NCBI GenBank assembly: GCA_964642165.1
Contig: CAZXOC010000078.1
Span: forward strand, 1 to 25,617
From: CAYRVX01 sp964642165
Lineage (GTDB): Bacteria; Planctomycetota; Phycisphaerae; SM23-33
Direction: 5' to 3'
DNA length: 25,617 bases
The notes under the pieces were generated by a model. That model saw only the letters and a list, made by a program, of their open reading frames with translations. It made no database searches and was not told the origin of the DNA. The translations under genes were made by a program, and so were the position numbers. How positions within the stretch are numbered: position 1 is the stretch's first letter; every line of letters starts with the position of its first letter. This document shows, piece by piece, positions 1-6,642 of the stretch.

Positions 1-248
1 ACCAGAGCGACGTAGATCGCGCCGTAGGTCGGCACGTTCGCCCGCGAGCCCTTCTCGGTGACCTCGTTGATGACCGTCCGCGTCACGAGCGTGAACGACA
101 CGTCGAACCAGGCCGTCACCGACGCCAGGACGACCATGCCGATCATGTAGCGGCGGTGCTTGCGGCCGTAGTGGATGATCCTCCGCCACACGGCGGGGTT
201 CAGCCGTCCCTGGTACTCCTCTTCCTGCTGGAGGGCCGTCTCTGCCAT
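1..248 (-). CDS. ABC exporter subunit 2, N-terminal part (cut by window edge)
   Basis: Only the first 82 or so codons are inside the window. The protein starts MAETALQQEEEYQGRLNP, has a basic stretch (RRIIHYGRKHRRY) and then the first transmembrane helix (MIGMVVLASVTAWFDVSF), as in the membrane domain of ABC half-exporters. The ATG at 246-248 lies two bases after the TAG stop of the preceding ABC gene (251-253), so the two are co-transcribed and probably form a heterodimer. By analogy with MdlA/MdlB-type pairs this subunit should carry the ATP site with the catalytic glutamate, but its nucleotide-binding domain lies outside the window, so this is inference. The substrate is unknown. Confidence rests mainly on the position next to a clear ABC partner. 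Confidence 0.75.
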   Translation of the reverse strand, partial: MAETALQQEEEYQGRLNPAVWRRIIHYGRKHRRYMIGMVVLASVTAWFDVSFTLVTRTVINEVTEKGSRANVPTYGAIYVAL

Positions 249-250
249 CG

Positions 251-2116
251 CTACGGGCCCTCCCCATCGCCGGTGGCGGCGGGTCGGGGCGTCCCCGCGT
301 CCGCCTCCAGGTCGGCTTCGAGGGTGGACTGGATCTCCCAGAGCCGCCGGTAGAGCCCCTCGGCTCGGACGAGCTCCTCGTGCGTGCCGGACTGCACGAT
401 GCGCCCGCCGTCGAGCACGAGGATGCGGTCGGCCTGGCGGAGCGTGCTGAGCCGGTGGGCGATCAGCAGCGTGGTCCGCCGCCCGCGGCGCTCGCGCAGG
501 GCGTGGAGGATCAGCGCCTCGGTCTGGGTGTCCACGGCGCTGAGGGCGTCGTCGAGGATGAGCACCGGCGGATCGGCGAGGATCGCCCGCGCCAGGGCCA
601 CCCGCTGGCGCTGCCCGCCCGAGAGCGTCACGCCCCGCTCGCCCACCGGCGTGTCGTAGCCCTTCTCGAACTCCTCGATGGCGTCGTGCACGCACGCCAT
701 CGAGGCCGCCTCCGTCACCCGCTCCTCGCTCGCCTCGCCGGCGCCCAGGCGGATGTTCTCGCCCACCGACTTGGAGTACAGGAACGGCTGCTGGAGCACC
801 GCGCCGAACTGCCGCCGCACGTGCTTGCGGTCCGTCTCGATCAGCTCCCGCCCGTCGAGGCGGATCGAGCCCTCGCGGTAGTCGTACAGCCGCAGCAGCA
901 GGTTCACCAGCGTGCTCTTGCCCGAGCCGCTCGGGCCCAGCAGGGCGATCGTCTCGCCCGGCGCCGCCCGGAAGCCGATGCCTCGCAGGACCGCCCCGCC
1001 GCCGTCGTGGCGGAACGTCAGGTCCGTCACGACGAGCTCGCCGTCGGCGCGGAAGGCCTCGGCGGGCCGGCCCTCGCTGTGGTCTTCCGGCTCCTGGCGG
1101 AGCACCTCCTCGATGCGTTCCGTCGCGACGGTGGCCTTGCCGAAGTCCGCCAGGACGCGCCCGATGTGCCGGATCGGCCACATGAACATGTTCACCATGG
1201 TCATGAACGCGAAGAACCCCCCGGCCGTCAGCCCGCCCGGGGCGTTCCACCCGGCGATCATCAGGTACGCGCCGCTGATCATGACGATGGCGATCTGGAG
1301 CATGCAGAGGCAGTCCGAGAGCGAATAGAACCACGCGAAGAGCTTCACCACCGCGTACCAGCGCCGGCGGTACTCGTCGTTCCGCTCGGCGAACTTGCGG
1401 CACTCGTGCTCGCCCCGCGCGAAGGCCCGCACCACGCGGATGCCGGTGAGGTTCTCCTCCAGCACGGCGGTCATCCGACCCTCCGCCTCGTCGCATCGCC
1501 GGAACGTCCGCCGGACCTTCACGAAGAACACCGCCGAGTACACGATGATCAGCGGCATCAGCGACAGGGCGGCCAGCGTCATCTTCGGGCTCACCGACAG
1601 CATCACCGGCACGCCGACCAGCAGGAGGATCACCCCCCGTCCCACCTCCACGACGCTGACGGCCAGGAACATCCGCAGCGTCTCCACGTCCGAGCTGCAC
1701 CGCTGAACGAGGTCGCCCGTGTCGGTCCGGTCGTGGTAGCCGCACGGGAGGTGCTGGAGATGGTCGTACAGCCGCTCCCGCAGCGACCGGACGACCGCCT
1801 CGGAGGCCTTCGCCGCCCAGCGGGCCTTGAAGAACGCCAGCAGCCCGCTCAGGGCCGTCGCCGTGACGATCCCCGCCCCGGCGATCCACAGGTTCCGCGC
1901 GAGGACCGACCGCCCGCCCAGCCACGCCACGAACCGCATCACCGGCTCGGGCGCCCGGACGTCCTTGCCCGCGATGACCAGATCGATGGCCCACATCCGG
2001 ATCAGCGGCGAGAGGAACATGAAGCCCGTCGACAGCAGGATCGCCGCGACGGCGGCGGCGTACATCCGCCGGCGCCCCCGGATCAGCGCCCACATCCTCT
2101 TGATTCGCTCGGACAT
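251..2116 (-). CDS. ABC exporter half-transporter with degenerate ATP site (MdlA-like)
   Basis: A 621-residue membrane ATPase that would export a lipid, peptide or drug. The N-terminal 330 residues form the six-helix type I exporter domain. The C-terminal ATPase has Walker A GPSGSGKST (about 394-402), the signature LSGGQRQR (498-505), Walker B VLILDD (518-523) and the H-loop IAHRLS (about 552). The residue after the Walker B aspartate is Asp, not the catalytic Glu, giving LILDDALSAVD. This is known for the degenerate half of heterodimeric exporters such as MdlA, so this subunit probably hydrolyses ATP poorly and relies on the next gene. GTG at 2119 and ATG at 2116 are adjacent starts; ATG is chosen because AGGGG lies 8 nt upstream. 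A TAGAAT at 2132-2137 could be a -10 box, without a good -35. Confidence 0.93.
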   Translation of the reverse strand: MSERIKRMWALIRGRRRMYAAAVAAILLSTGFMFLSPLIRMWAIDLVIAGKDVRAPEPVMRFVAWLGGRSVLARNLWIAGAGIVTATALSGLLAFFKARWAAKASEAVVRSLRERLYDHLQHLPCGYHDRTDTGDLVQRCSSDVETLRMFLAVSVVEVGRGVILLLVGVPVMLSVSPKMTLAALSLMPLIIVYSAVFFVKVRRTFRRCDEAEGRMTAVLEENLTGIRVVRAFARGEHECRKFAERNDEYRRRWYAVVKLFAWFYSLSDCLCMLQIAIVMISGAYLMIAGWNAPGGLTAGGFFAFMTMVNMFMWPIRHIGRVLADFGKATVATERIEEVLRQEPEDHSEGRPAEAFRADGELVVTDLTFRHDGGGAVLRGIGFRAAPGETIALLGPSGSGKSTLVNLLLRLYDYREGSIRLDGRELIETDRKHVRRQFGAVLQQPFLYSKSVGENIRLGAGEASEERVTEAASMACVHDAIEEFEKGYDTPVGERGVTLSGGQRQRVALARAILADPPVLILDDALSAVDTQTEALILHALRERRGRRTTLLIAHRLSTLRQADRILVLDGGRIVQSGTHEELVRAEGLYRRLWEIQSTLEADLEADAGTPRPAATGDGEGP

Positions 2117-2152
2117 CACGGTCGCCCCTGGATTCTATCGCCCGATCCGTGA

Positions 2153-2182
2153 CAAAAAGGCCCGCGACGTGCTCGCGGGCCT
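2153..2182 (-). terminator. Intrinsic terminator of the small RNA gene
   Basis: On the minus strand a perfect 10-bp stem (AGGCCCGCGA / TCGCGGGCCT, loop GCACG) runs straight into TTTTTGTC. This is a textbook rho-independent terminator. It sits between the ABC gene and the divergent oxidoreductase and cannot belong to any protein gene read on the minus strand, which implies a transcript starting in 2183-2391. Confidence 0.8.
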
Positions 2183-2192
2183 CTGCCGGGCT

Positions 2193-2357
2193 GCTGCCCA
2201 ATCAAAAGACCCGTTCGCACCGAGGCGAGCGGGCCGGGCGTTCTTTCCCGAGGAACTGCCTCGAACCCACTCACCTCTCCCGGCGCATCGTACGCGCGCC
2301 GCACAGACGGTGCTGACTGTGGATTCGTCCCTTCATAGGCATCATTCCTCGGGCAAC
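2193..2357 (-). ncRNA. Candidate structured small RNA, 6S (ssrS)-like
   Basis: No convincing protein is encoded here, but the minus strand has a promoter-like TATAGA, a terminator and pairing potential in between. The ends pair as GUUGCCCGA (2357-2349) with UUGGGCAGC (2201-2193), a 9-bp closing stem with two wobbles. An inner helix pairs CGAAUCCAC (2327-2319) with GUGGGUUCG (2270-2262), 9 bp; it is topped by CACC/GGUG and by a CGGCGC/GCGCCG hairpin. The large internal loop between the two helices carries a hairpin on its 3' side (2233-2210, CCCGcUCGC / GCGAaCGGG). Closing stem, large central bubble with a 3'-side hairpin, long terminal stem and a length near 165 nt are the known layout of 6S RNA, which binds RNA polymerase holoenzyme. 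The 6S name is inference from shape only. Pairing was worked out by hand. Another class of regulatory RNA is possible. Confidence 0.5.
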
Positions 2358-2359
2358 AC

Positions 2360-2391
2360 TCTATACCCGATCGGGCGAAACGCCAATGCAA
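2360..2391 (-). promoter_or_regulatory. Candidate promoter of the small RNA
   Basis: On the minus strand the -10 box TATAGA lies at 2365-2360. Upstream are TTGGCG at 2386-2381 (15-nt spacer) and TTGCAT at 2391-2386 (20-nt spacer), neither at ideal distance. Transcription would start around 2353-2355, within the first bases of the closing stem of the RNA. Confidence 0.45.
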
Positions 2392-2495
2392 AACGCGCGG
2401 AATCGGTGAAAAAGCTCGCCCGGGCGCCCCGCGCCACGCCGGCGGCGCGGGAACGGCCCGCCGTCGAGCGGAGAGATCGGCGGCGTCAGAAAGAC

Positions 2496-2524
2496 TTGCA
2501 CCCGCTTGCGGTGTTACCTCCAAT
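2496..2524 (+). promoter_or_regulatory. Candidate promoter of the oxidoreductase/HEAT operon
   Basis: TTGCAC (2496-2501), a 17-nt spacer and TCCAAT (2519-2524), about 57 nt ahead of the start codon at 2582. The -35 box matches the TTGCnn pattern seen at other promoters in the window; the -10 box is weak. Confidence 0.35.
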
Positions 2525-2581
2525 GAGACCCCGCCGGGCAAGGCCTCGGCGGCGAAGGCTGTAGCGCAGGAGAAACCAGCG

Positions 2582-3892
2582 ATGCGAACAGGCAGAGTGA
2601 CGCGACGGCGATTCCTGAAGACAACGGCCCGGGTCGGCGCGGCGATCGCGGCGCCGACGATCGTGCCCTCGTCCGTGCTGGGGCGCGGCGGGGCCGTCCC
2701 GCCCAGCGAGAAGATCCTCCTCGGCGGCATCGGCATCCGCGGGCGCGGCATGCACGATCTGCGCTGGATGATCGGCCAGCCGGACGTACAGTTCGTCGCC
2801 ATCTGCGACGTTCAGAAACGCCAGCGCCTGGCGGTCAAGAACCACGTGGACACCCGCTACGGCAGCAGGGACTGCGCGATGTACCCGGAGATCCGCGAGT
2901 TCCTGGCCGAGCGGACGGACATCGACGCCGTGCTGATCGCCACGGGCGACCGCTGGCATGCCCTGGCGAGCATCCTGGCGATGCGCGCGGGCAAGGACGT
3001 CTACACCGAGAAGCCCTCCGCCATGACCATCGCCGAAGGCCGTGCCGTCGTGGACACGGCGCGGCGGTACGAGCGCGTCTACCAGACCGGCACGCAGCGC
3101 CTCAGCGAGCCGAACCACGTGTTCGCCATCGAGATGGCCCGGTCGGGGCGGCTCGGCGAGGTCCACACCGCCTACGCGCACATCGCCCCGTGGGACGCCG
3201 CCAAGATGCGCCACGACTGGCTGCCCGCCCAGCCCCAGCCGCCCAAGGAGGAGGTGGACTGGGACACGTGGCTGGGCCCGTGCCCCTGGCGGCCGTACAA
3301 CCTCTCCTATGTCCGCGGCGGCTGGCGCGGGCACTACGACTTCCACACCAGTTGCATCGGCGAGTGGGGCGCGCACACCTTCGCCCAGGCCCAGGCGGGC
3401 CTCGACTGCCTGGACACCGCCCCCGTCGAATACGAGTACGTCGACAACAACAGCGGCGACGGCATGGTCACGCAATTCGCCAACGGCGTGAAGATGATCC
3501 TGTCGCGCGGGAAGAAGTACTGGCGCGGCTCGTGCGGCGAGCGGTTCGACGGCTCGGAGGGATGGGCGGCGGCGGCCGACGGGTACTCGCGCCCGGACGT
3601 GTCCTCGCCCGCGATGCTCGGGCTGTTCAAAGAGGTGGTCGGCGAGTACGTGGCCCGCACCGGGCGGTCCCTGAACCACGCCCGCAACTTCCTCGACTGC
3701 GTCCGCACGCGCGAGCCGGCCGTGGCGAATCCCACGGTCATGCACCGCTCCATGACCGCCGTCCACGGCGCCAACATCTGCATGTGGCTGGGGCGCAGCC
3801 TGAAGTACGACCCGGTCAAAGAGGAGTTCGTCAACGACCCCGAGGCCAACCGGATGCGCTCGCGAGCCATGCGGGAGCCGTGGATCATCTGA
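2582..3892 (+). CDS. Tat-exported Gfo/Idh/MocA family oxidoreductase
   Basis: A 436-residue NAD(P)-dependent sugar oxidoreductase family protein. The N-terminus has a twin-arginine signal (TRRRFLK at 8-13 followed by an Ala-rich hydrophobic stretch to about residue 34), so it should be exported folded with its cofactor. The Rossmann region shows GGIGIRGRG (48-56) and the family hallmark EKP (143-145), where the lysine binds substrate. The C-terminal part ends in a segment (LKYDP near the end) typical of planctomycete paralogues. The substrate is not readable from sequence; known relatives act on inositols, glucose-type sugars and, in GH109, N-acetylgalactosaminides. ATG 2582 is preceded by AGGAG at 9 nt spacing. 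The HEAT-repeat gene follows after 35 bp, so the two form an operon. Confidence 0.9.
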   Translation: MRTGRVTRRRFLKTTARVGAAIAAPTIVPSSVLGRGGAVPPSEKILLGGIGIRGRGMHDLRWMIGQPDVQFVAICDVQKRQRLAVKNHVDTRYGSRDCAMYPEIREFLAERTDIDAVLIATGDRWHALASILAMRAGKDVYTEKPSAMTIAEGRAVVDTARRYERVYQTGTQRLSEPNHVFAIEMARSGRLGEVHTAYAHIAPWDAAKMRHDWLPAQPQPPKEEVDWDTWLGPCPWRPYNLSYVRGGWRGHYDFHTSCIGEWGAHTFAQAQAGLDCLDTAPVEYEYVDNNSGDGMVTQFANGVKMILSRGKKYWRGSCGERFDGSEGWAAAADGYSRPDVSSPAMLGLFKEVVGEYVARTGRSLNHARNFLDCVRTREPAVANPTVMHRSMTAVHGANICMWLGRSLKYDPVKEEFVNDPEANRMRSRAMREPWII

Positions 3893-3927
3893 CCGGGGCC
3901 TATACCGTCTCACAAGAGGAACCATCC

Positions 3928-6108
3928 ATGTCGAAATCCAGACTGAGTCTCGCCCTGGGCGCCGCGCTGGTCGCGATCGTCGCCGCGCGCTCGTTCGGGC
4001 AGGAAGCCGCACAGATCGCCGTGCTGACGTCCGGCGCCTCGCACAAGGCGAAGGCCGACGCCTGCCGCCTGCTGTCCCGCATCGGCACGGAGAAGTCCGT
4101 CCCCGCGCTGGCGGCGATGCTCGCCGACGAGAAGCTCGCCCACATGGCCCGCTACGCCCTGGAGACGATTCCCCACCCCTCCGCCACCGACGCCCTGCGC
4201 AACGCGGTGGGCACGCTCAAGGGGCGACGCCTCGTCGGCGTGATCGGCAGCCTCGGCGTCCGCCGGGACGTCAAGGCCGTCGCCGCGCTGGCGGCGCTGC
4301 TGGCCAGCTCCGACGCCGAGGTCGCGCGGGCCGCCGCCAGGGCGCTGGGCAGCATCGCCGCGCCCGACGCGGCCAAGGCGCTGACCGACGCGCTGGGCCA
4401 CGCGCCGCGAGGCAACCGGCTGGCCGTCTGTGAAGGCCTGCTGCGCTGCGCCGAGAGGCTCACCGCCGCCGGCCGACGCGACCAGGCCGGCGCGATCTAC
4501 GACCGCCTCCGCGGCCTGGCCGGCGCCCCGCACCAGGTCCGCGCCGCGGCGCTCCGCGGGGCCCTCCTGACGCGCGGGAAGGACGGCCTGCCGCTGCTCC
4601 TCGAGGCCCTGCGCGACAAGCAGTACGCCCAGTTCGCCGCCGGCGCCCGCGCGTCGATGGAGCTGCGCGGCACGGCCGTCACGGCGGCGCTGGCCGGCGA
4701 GCTGACGAAGCTGCCCGCCGAGAGGCATCTCCTGCTGGTCCAGACCCTCGGCGCCCGGGGCGACGCGGCGGCCGGGCCCACCCTGCTGACCGCCGCCCGC
4801 AAGGGCCCCGTCGACGTCCGCCTCGCCGCCGTCCGCGCCCTGACGCGGCTGGGACACGCCCCCGCCGTGCCCGTGCTGACCGAGCTCGCCCTGGGCGACG
4901 ACGCCGCGCTGGCCGGCGAGGCGCAGAAGTGCCTCGCCAGCTTCCCCGGCAAGGAGGGACAGGCCGCCGTCCTGTCCCTGCTGGGCCACCGCGACGCCCG
5001 GGCCCGCCGTCTCGCCGTCGAGATGATCGGTCGCCGGCCCCGCGCCGCCGCTGCCGCCGTCCTGCTGACCGCCGCCCGCGACGGCGACGCCGACGTCCGC
5101 GCCGCCAGCCTCAAGGTCCTCCGCGACATAGCCCGCGCCCAGGACCTGCCCGCTCTCCTGCGCCTCCTGGTCGAGGCCAAGTCCCCCGCCGACGTCCAGG
5201 GCGCCGAGGAGGCCCTGCGCGCCCTCACCGCCCGGCAGGCGAGGTCGGCCGGCGGCAAGGTGGTCATCCGCAAGGCCCTCTACGGCGACCTGCCCAACGG
5301 CCACGCCGCCGACGTCACGAGGAAGGTCGCCCGCCTCGTGAGGAACGGCGCGACGTCGGTGGAGGCCTCCAACACCCACTTCGGCGACCCGGTCCGCGGC
5401 ACGCCCAAGAGGCTCCGCGTGGACTACACGGTCAACGGCGTGCCGCACAGCCGGACAGTCGCCGAGAAGCAGACCATCGCCTTCGCCGCCAAGATCGCCC
5501 CGCCGGCCTTCGTCGAGGCGTTCTGCGCGGCGCTGCCGAAGGCACCGGCCGGGGCGAAGCCCGCCCTCCTGCGGATCCTGCGATCGGCCGGGGGGGCCGC
5601 GGCCCTCAAGACCGTGCGCGGGGCCCTCGACGACCGCAGCGCCGAGGTCCGGGACGCCGCGTTCCGCGCCCTGTGCGAGTGGCCGACGGCCGACGCCCTG
5701 CCCGCGGTCGCCGAGCTCGCCCGGACCGCCCGCGGCGCGACGCAGAAGGTCCTGCCCCTTCGGGCGTACATCCGCCTGGCCGCCCAACAGGTGGCGCCGC
5801 CCGACAAGCTGGTCGCGTCGCTGAAGGACGCGCTGGCCCTGACGAGTCGCGACGCCGAGAAGAGGCTGGTGCTCAGCGCCCTGGGGAACATCGCGTCGGC
5901 CGAATCCCTCGCCCTCGTGACGCCGTACCTCGACAGCGCGACCCTCAAAGAGGAAGCCTGTCTCGCCGCCGTGGCCATCGCCGAGAAGATCGTGCAAAGC
6001 AGCCCCAAGCAGGTGGCCCCCGCGATGCAGCAGGTCGCCAAGCGCACCGCCAACAGGCAGCTCGCCGCCCGCGCCAACGCCCTGGCCCGGCGGGCGAGGA
6101 GGCCGTAG
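3928..6108 (+). CDS. Exported HEAT-repeat protein with a DNAJC11-like (DUF3395-like) insert
   Basis: A 726-residue protein. It opens with a Sec signal peptide (MSKSRLSLALGAALVAIVAA, probable cleavage near residue 24 before QEAAQ). Residues about 30-440 and 525-720 are helical HEAT/PBS-lyase-type repeats rich in phrases such as DVRLAAVRALTRLG and DADVRAASLKVLRD, typical of protein-protein scaffolds. Between them (about 448-520) lies a different, beta-rich block: IRKALYGDLPNGHAADVT, then GDPVRGTPKRLRVDYTVNG. This resembles the C-terminal domain of eukaryotic DNAJC11 (DUF3395), which begins with a similar YGD phrase and continues through a DP.PG..K.LRV.Y phrase. ATG 3928 is chosen for the AGAGGA 7 nt upstream and the signal peptide; the frame stays open much further upstream, but that part is antisense or off-frame to the oxidoreductase gene. 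Function unknown; probably an envelope scaffold partnered with the preceding oxidoreductase. Confidence 0.85.
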   Translation: MSKSRLSLALGAALVAIVAARSFGQEAAQIAVLTSGASHKAKADACRLLSRIGTEKSVPALAAMLADEKLAHMARYALETIPHPSATDALRNAVGTLKGRRLVGVIGSLGVRRDVKAVAALAALLASSDAEVARAAARALGSIAAPDAAKALTDALGHAPRGNRLAVCEGLLRCAERLTAAGRRDQAGAIYDRLRGLAGAPHQVRAAALRGALLTRGKDGLPLLLEALRDKQYAQFAAGARASMELRGTAVTAALAGELTKLPAERHLLLVQTLGARGDAAAGPTLLTAARKGPVDVRLAAVRALTRLGHAPAVPVLTELALGDDAALAGEAQKCLASFPGKEGQAAVLSLLGHRDARARRLAVEMIGRRPRAAAAAVLLTAARDGDADVRAASLKVLRDIARAQDLPALLRLLVEAKSPADVQGAEEALRALTARQARSAGGKVVIRKALYGDLPNGHAADVTRKVARLVRNGATSVEASNTHFGDPVRGTPKRLRVDYTVNGVPHSRTVAEKQTIAFAAKIAPPAFVEAFCAALPKAPAGAKPALLRILRSAGGAAALKTVRGALDDRSAEVRDAAFRALCEWPTADALPAVAELARTARGATQKVLPLRAYIRLAAQQVAPPDKLVASLKDALALTSRDAEKRLVLSALGNIASAESLALVTPYLDSATLKEEACLAAVAIAEKIVQSSPKQVAPAMQQVAKRTANRQLAARANALARRARRP

Positions 6109-6382
6109 CGGCCTGCGCCAGGCCAATCCGGCTGCCCGGTAGGTCGCACTCGAGGCACGGCCCTCCTCCGCGGGGAATCACCTCGCGGCCGGACGTCACC
6201 CCGCGCTGGCTCGATGGTCTTCTGCCTCGGGCTATGGCCGGCCTTCACTGATAGGGAATCCCATTCCGCGCGGATACCCGCGTTGGGCAGCGGCGAGGCC
6301 CCGGGGGTGGGAGGTTCGTCTCCTGGCCGGGAGTTTCCGATACACTACGGCGAGGGCAACACTTCCCGCGAGGCCTTCCCTC
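6109..6382. other. Non-coding spacer after the HEAT-repeat gene
   Basis: No convincing gene is visible. A short hairpin (GGCCTG / CAGGCC, 6110-6124) follows the TAG stop at 6106-6108 and may help termination, but it lacks a T tract. The rest shows no recognisable element apart from the palindromic repeats that begin at 6383. Confidence 0.5.
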
Positions 6383-6469
6383 GTCCCTGCCGGGACTCTC
6401 CCGAGAGGCGACCGCAGGCTCCCAGCAGTGAACTGCTGGGCTATTCTCACGGCGTCCCTGCCGGGACGC
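6383..6469 (+). repeat. REP-like palindromic unit, copy A (forward)
   Basis: The unit consists of a small hairpin GTCCC-TGCC-GGGAC (6383-6396), a perfect 8-bp hairpin CCCAGCAG-TGAA-CTGCTGGG (6421-6440), the tail CTATTCTCAC (6441-6450) and a further hairpin GCGTCCC-TGCC-GGGACGC (6452-6469). An inverted, diverged copy follows directly. Confidence 0.7.
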
Positions 6470-6489
6470 AGAACACGCAGAAGCCTGTC

Positions 6490-6567
6490 GCCTAGGGACT
6501 TGTGATAGTAGCCCACCACTTCAGTGGTGGGTCAGCAGGAACCGGAACGTCGAGTCCCGCCAGGGAC
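6490..6567 (-). repeat. REP-like palindromic unit, copy B (inverted)
   Basis: Read on the minus strand it has the same order as copy A: GTCCC-TGGC-GGGAC (6567-6554), the 8-bp hairpin CCCACCAC-TGAA-GTGGTGGG (6531-6512) and the tail CTACTATCAC. The main hairpins of A and B differ at two stem positions and each difference is compensated on the other arm, so the fold is conserved rather than the sequence. The TGAA loop and the GGGCTA.T.TCAC flank are shared. The head-to-head arrangement recalls REPIN elements mobilised by RAYT (Y1) transposases; no such gene lies in the window. Confidence 0.7.
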
Positions 6568-6642
6568 GGCTGAACCGTCGCCGACCGCGGCGCGCTGACC
6601 GGATCGCCCGGGCGGAAGTGTTACCTCGATCTGAACCAGGCC

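Noticed and set aside
2255..2275. GGTTCGA-like T-arm motif on the minus strand, suggesting a tRNA
   Set aside because: No acceptor, D or anticodon arms can be drawn around it; the bases fit better into the helix of the candidate small RNA.
2117..2802. Minus-strand frame of 228 codons across the spacer and the start of the oxidoreductase gene
   Set aside because: It runs antisense through the Tat signal region and through the candidate RNA and terminator, and has no recognisable motif.
3190..3927. Upstream extension of the HEAT-repeat reading frame
   Set aside because: It overlaps the oxidoreductase gene in another frame; the ribosome site and signal peptide fix the start at 3928.
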